Assembly: GCF_003060865.1 (NCBI RefSeq)
Contig: NZ_CP028918.1
Location: forward strand, 814,001-878,000
Source of the DNA: Gemmobacter aquarius
GTDB lineage: Bacteria > Pseudomonadota > Alphaproteobacteria > Rhodobacterales > Rhodobacteraceae
Reading direction: 5' to 3'
Length of the DNA: 64,000 nt
Shown: positions 63,085-64,000 of the stretch, one piece after another
Position numbering within the stretch: the stretch's first letter is position 1
Layout of the letters: every line of letters begins with the position of its first letter
Position numbers and translations under genes: made by a program
Notes under the pieces: generated by a model
Database searches by the model: none
What the model was told of the DNA's origin: nothing
What the model saw: the letters and a program-made list of their open reading frames with translations, nothing else

Positions 63085-64000
63085 TCAGACCCTTGGCGCG
63101 TGGCCGTGGCGGCGGGGCGACAGAGTGGCGGCGAGGGCGAGAAAAACGCCCGAGACGGTTGCGATCATCCCCGAGGCCGAGACGGTGAACGAAAGGCCCA
63201 AGAGCGGCGGGCCGTAGCCTGCGGCCAGTGTGCCGAGGGTCGCTGCGGCGGTGGCGATGCCGAGGGACAAGCGGATTTGCCTGCCCAGATCATCGGTCAG
63301 CAGGCGGGCGGTGGCGGGCGGGCAAATCAGCATGGCGATGGTCAGGATCGAGCCGACCGCCGAAAAGGCCGCGACCGCCGCCAGCGCCGTGAGGGCCACC
63401 AGACCGGCCGAGATCAGCCGCACCGGCAGGCCGAGGCTGCACGCGAAGCCTTCGTCGAAGGTGGCGATGGCAAGCGGGCGGCTTGCCAGTTTCAGCGCAA
63501 GCAGGATCGCCAGCGCGACCAACCCGAGGGCGGGCAGTTCCGGCGGCAGGCCTGCCAGTGCTGCGGGGTCGAGCAGCGAGGCCCAGCCGGTTGCGTCGAT
63601 CCAGATCAATCCTTCCAGATTGCCGTAAAGCGCGTGTTCCACATCCAGATGCACCGAAGCAGCGCCCGAGAGTTCGAGCATCAGCACCCCTGCGGCGAAC
63701 ATGGCGGTGAAGGTGATGCCCATCGCCGCCCCCGGATCGGTGCCGCCAAGGCGGCGGATCACCTCGATCAGCCCTGCCGACAGCGCAGCGGCACAAAGCG
63801 CCCCGGCCAGCAGGATCGGAGGCGCGGCACTCCCCGACAGAAGGAAGGCCGCGACGATGCCGGGCAGGACGACATGGCTCATGGCGTCCCCGAGCATGGC
63901 CTGCCGCCGCAGGATCAGGTAATTGCCCGGCCCCGCGCAGGCCAGTGCGGCAAGGATCGCGATGACAAGGGGCGGCAGCGTCAGGGGGACGAATTCAGAG
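63085..64000 (-). CDS. Zinc/manganese/iron-type ABC transporter permease (5' end outside)
   Basis: At least 304 residues; the frame continues to the window edge. An upstream part visible at the edge ([20 protein letters not shown]) adds a helix before [18 protein letters not shown], the signature opening of ABC-3 family permeases for zinc or manganese. Further hydrophobic helices, [23 protein letters not shown] and [19 protein letters not shown], match MntD/SitD/ZnuB proteins. The metal cannot be told without the binding protein, which should lie beyond position 64000. Confidence 0.87.
   Translation of the reverse strand, partial: SEFVPLTLPPLVIAILAALACAGPGNYLILRRQAMLGDAMSHVVLPGIVAAFLLSGSAAPPILLAGALCAAALSAGLIEVIRRLGGTDPGAAMGITFTAMFAAGVLMLELSGAASVHLDVEHALYGNLEGLIWIDATGWASLLDPAALAGLPPELPALGLVALAILLALKLASRPLAIATFDEGFACSLGLPVRLISAGLVALTALAAVAAFSAVGSILTIAMLICPPATARLLTDDLGRQIRLSLGIATAAATLGTLAAGYGPPLLGLSFTVSASGMIATVSGVFLALAATLSPRRHGHAPRV

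Overview
This 64 kb window is GC-rich chromosomal DNA from an alphaproteobacterium, most likely a member of the Rhodobacteraceae (Rhodobacter/Gemmobacter type). Supporting signs are an FdVI-like [2Fe-2S] ferredoxin, an RpoH of the RpoHI type next to rluD, the split histidine gene order hisB-hisH-hisA-hisF-hisE, Hint_2 and DUF2927 proteins, and dense genes with many 4-base start/stop overlaps. Most of the DNA is ordinary chromosome. The clearest foreign patch is an AT-richer two-gene stretch at 54.5-55.8 kb.

Layout. 0-4.3 kb: ferredoxin end, Hint-domain protein, DUF1178, Nudix, periplasmic glutathione peroxidase, histone-deacetylase-fold amidohydrolase and ThpR. A tRNA-like folded element lies at 4.34-4.47 kb. 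4.5-11.4 kb: a polyamine-type ABC importer (PotABCD-like) between two amidase-signature hydrolases. 11.6-16.5 kb: housekeeping (rluD, rpoH, dtd, a PfkB sugar kinase, purC). 16.7-22.2 kb: a probable six-gene envelope-stress operon (27-aa membrane peptide, XpaC, TelA, DUF2927 lipoprotein, SPFH-GYF protein, zinc-ribbon membrane protein). 22.3-28.2 kb: rluB-type synthase, then a TAXI-TRAP transporter coupled to a sulfotransferase and a glycosyltransferase.

28.3-31.7 kb: a split NRPS-like pair (carrier-thioesterase and stand-alone adenylating enzyme, convergent) and a GAF protein. 31.9-35.2 kb: an ArsR-SRPBCC operon with a duplicated operator, a family 25 glycosyltransferase preceded by a five-unit 10-bp tandem repeat, and a small conserved-looking protein. 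35.2-43.6 kb: a sorbosone-dehydrogenase-like propeller, divergent katG/oxyR, glpX, recJ and tRNA-Glu. 43.9-49.6 kb: a second polyamine-type ABC importer with an SDR dehydrogenase and a divergent LuxR-type regulator. 49.8-53.5 kb: glycosyltransferase, small protein, LysR regulator and divergent creatinase.

54.0-64.0 kb: a CoA-binding protein, a TIR-like/SLATT gene pair (candidate defence module), then the broken-up his cluster (hisE, hisF, hisA, hisH, hisB) interleaved with an HNH endonuclease, a decayed glyoxalase-family gene, a DUF2147 protein and an EamA exporter. A zinc/manganese-type ABC permease runs off the right edge.

The best candidate for an undescribed system is the TIR-like + SLATT pair: a likely nucleotide-signal-producing TIR enzyme translationally coupled to a four-helix membrane effector, in DNA of visibly different composition. 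Secondary candidates are the tRNA-like element at 4.34 kb, the envelope-stress operon, the split adenylation/carrier-thioesterase pair, and a family of hairpin-plus-GGATATTTG dispersed elements.
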